Positions 5,866-5,913 of a stretch of 5,913 nt of DNA are shown in pieces (the stretch's first letter is position 1; every line of letters begins with the position of its first letter). A model generated the notes under the pieces. It searched no databases, had not been told where the DNA came from, and saw only the letters and a program-made list of their open reading frames with translations. The position numbers and the translations under genes are program-made. The DNA is taken from positions 1 through 5,913 of the forward strand of contig JAOZKP010000186.1 in assembly GCA_029935295.1 (NCBI GenBank), written 5' to 3'. The stretch is from a bacterium (GTDB lineage Bacteria; Desulfobacterota; Anaeroferrophillalia; Anaeroferrophillales; Tharpellaceae).

Positions 5866-5913
5866 CTACTTTCCCAATATCTCCCAGGAACTTTTTGGTA
5901 ACACCATTAACTT
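5866..5913 (-). CDS. Possible 3' end of an upstream operon gene
   Basis: Reading leftward from the right edge, one frame is open for 15 codons (ending SSWEILGK) and closes with TAG at 5866-5868, leaving only 3 nt (ATT) before the darA start. The spacing fits the close packing of the rest of the operon, so this is probably the tail of another gene of the same transcript. Fifteen codons are too few to identify a family, and a second frame is also open here, so the call rests on position alone. If it is not coding, these bases are simply the darA leader. Confidence 0.4.
   Translation of the reverse strand, partial: KLMVLPKSSWEILGK

Overview
The window is one tightly packed, single-strand gene block. 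Every supportable gene lies on the minus strand, so transcription runs from high to low coordinates. In that order the genes are: the possible last codons of an upstream gene (right edge), a DarA-like flavodoxin-fold enzyme, a DarB-like ketoacyl-ACP synthase III, a small protein with a C-terminal helix-turn-helix-like segment, a BtrH-like papain/C39-fold putative acyltransferase, an ABC ATPase, an ABC-2 type permease, and an acyl carrier protein (ACP) cut by the left edge. Junctions range from 8-nt overlaps to gaps of 16 nt or less, with no internal promoter or terminator visible. The block therefore reads as the middle of one polycistronic operon.

The DarA/DarB pair is the diagnostic part. 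In characterised systems DarB-type ketosynthases join two beta-ketoacyl thioesters head to head into a cyclohexanedione, and DarA-type flavodoxin-like proteins are tied to its aromatisation to a 2,5-dialkylresorcinol. These resorcinols are end products in some bacteria and are the alcohol half of flexirubin pigments (aryl-polyene esters) in Bacteroidetes. The ACP carries an intact GLDSL phosphopantetheine site. The BtrH-like protein keeps Cys, His and Asp residues and belongs to a family whose namesake moves an acyl group from an ACP to an acceptor. The ABC pair would export the product or a precursor. A working model, which is inference, is: ACP-bound chains -> DarB/DarA resorcinol -> possible BtrH-type acylation from the ACP -> ABC export to the envelope.

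The organism looks like a Gram-negative bacterium of intermediate GC content, plausibly a proteobacterium or Desulfobacterota member rather than an AT-rich Bacteroidetes. The window alone does not settle taxonomy. There are no RNA genes, mobile elements, CRISPR arrays or gene-free stretches over 50 bases. The most interesting points are the non-standard partner set around DarA/DarB, the helix-turn-helix protein embedded between biosynthetic genes, the membrane-anchored look of DarA, and the TTG and GTG starts supported by local ribosome-binding sites and junctions.
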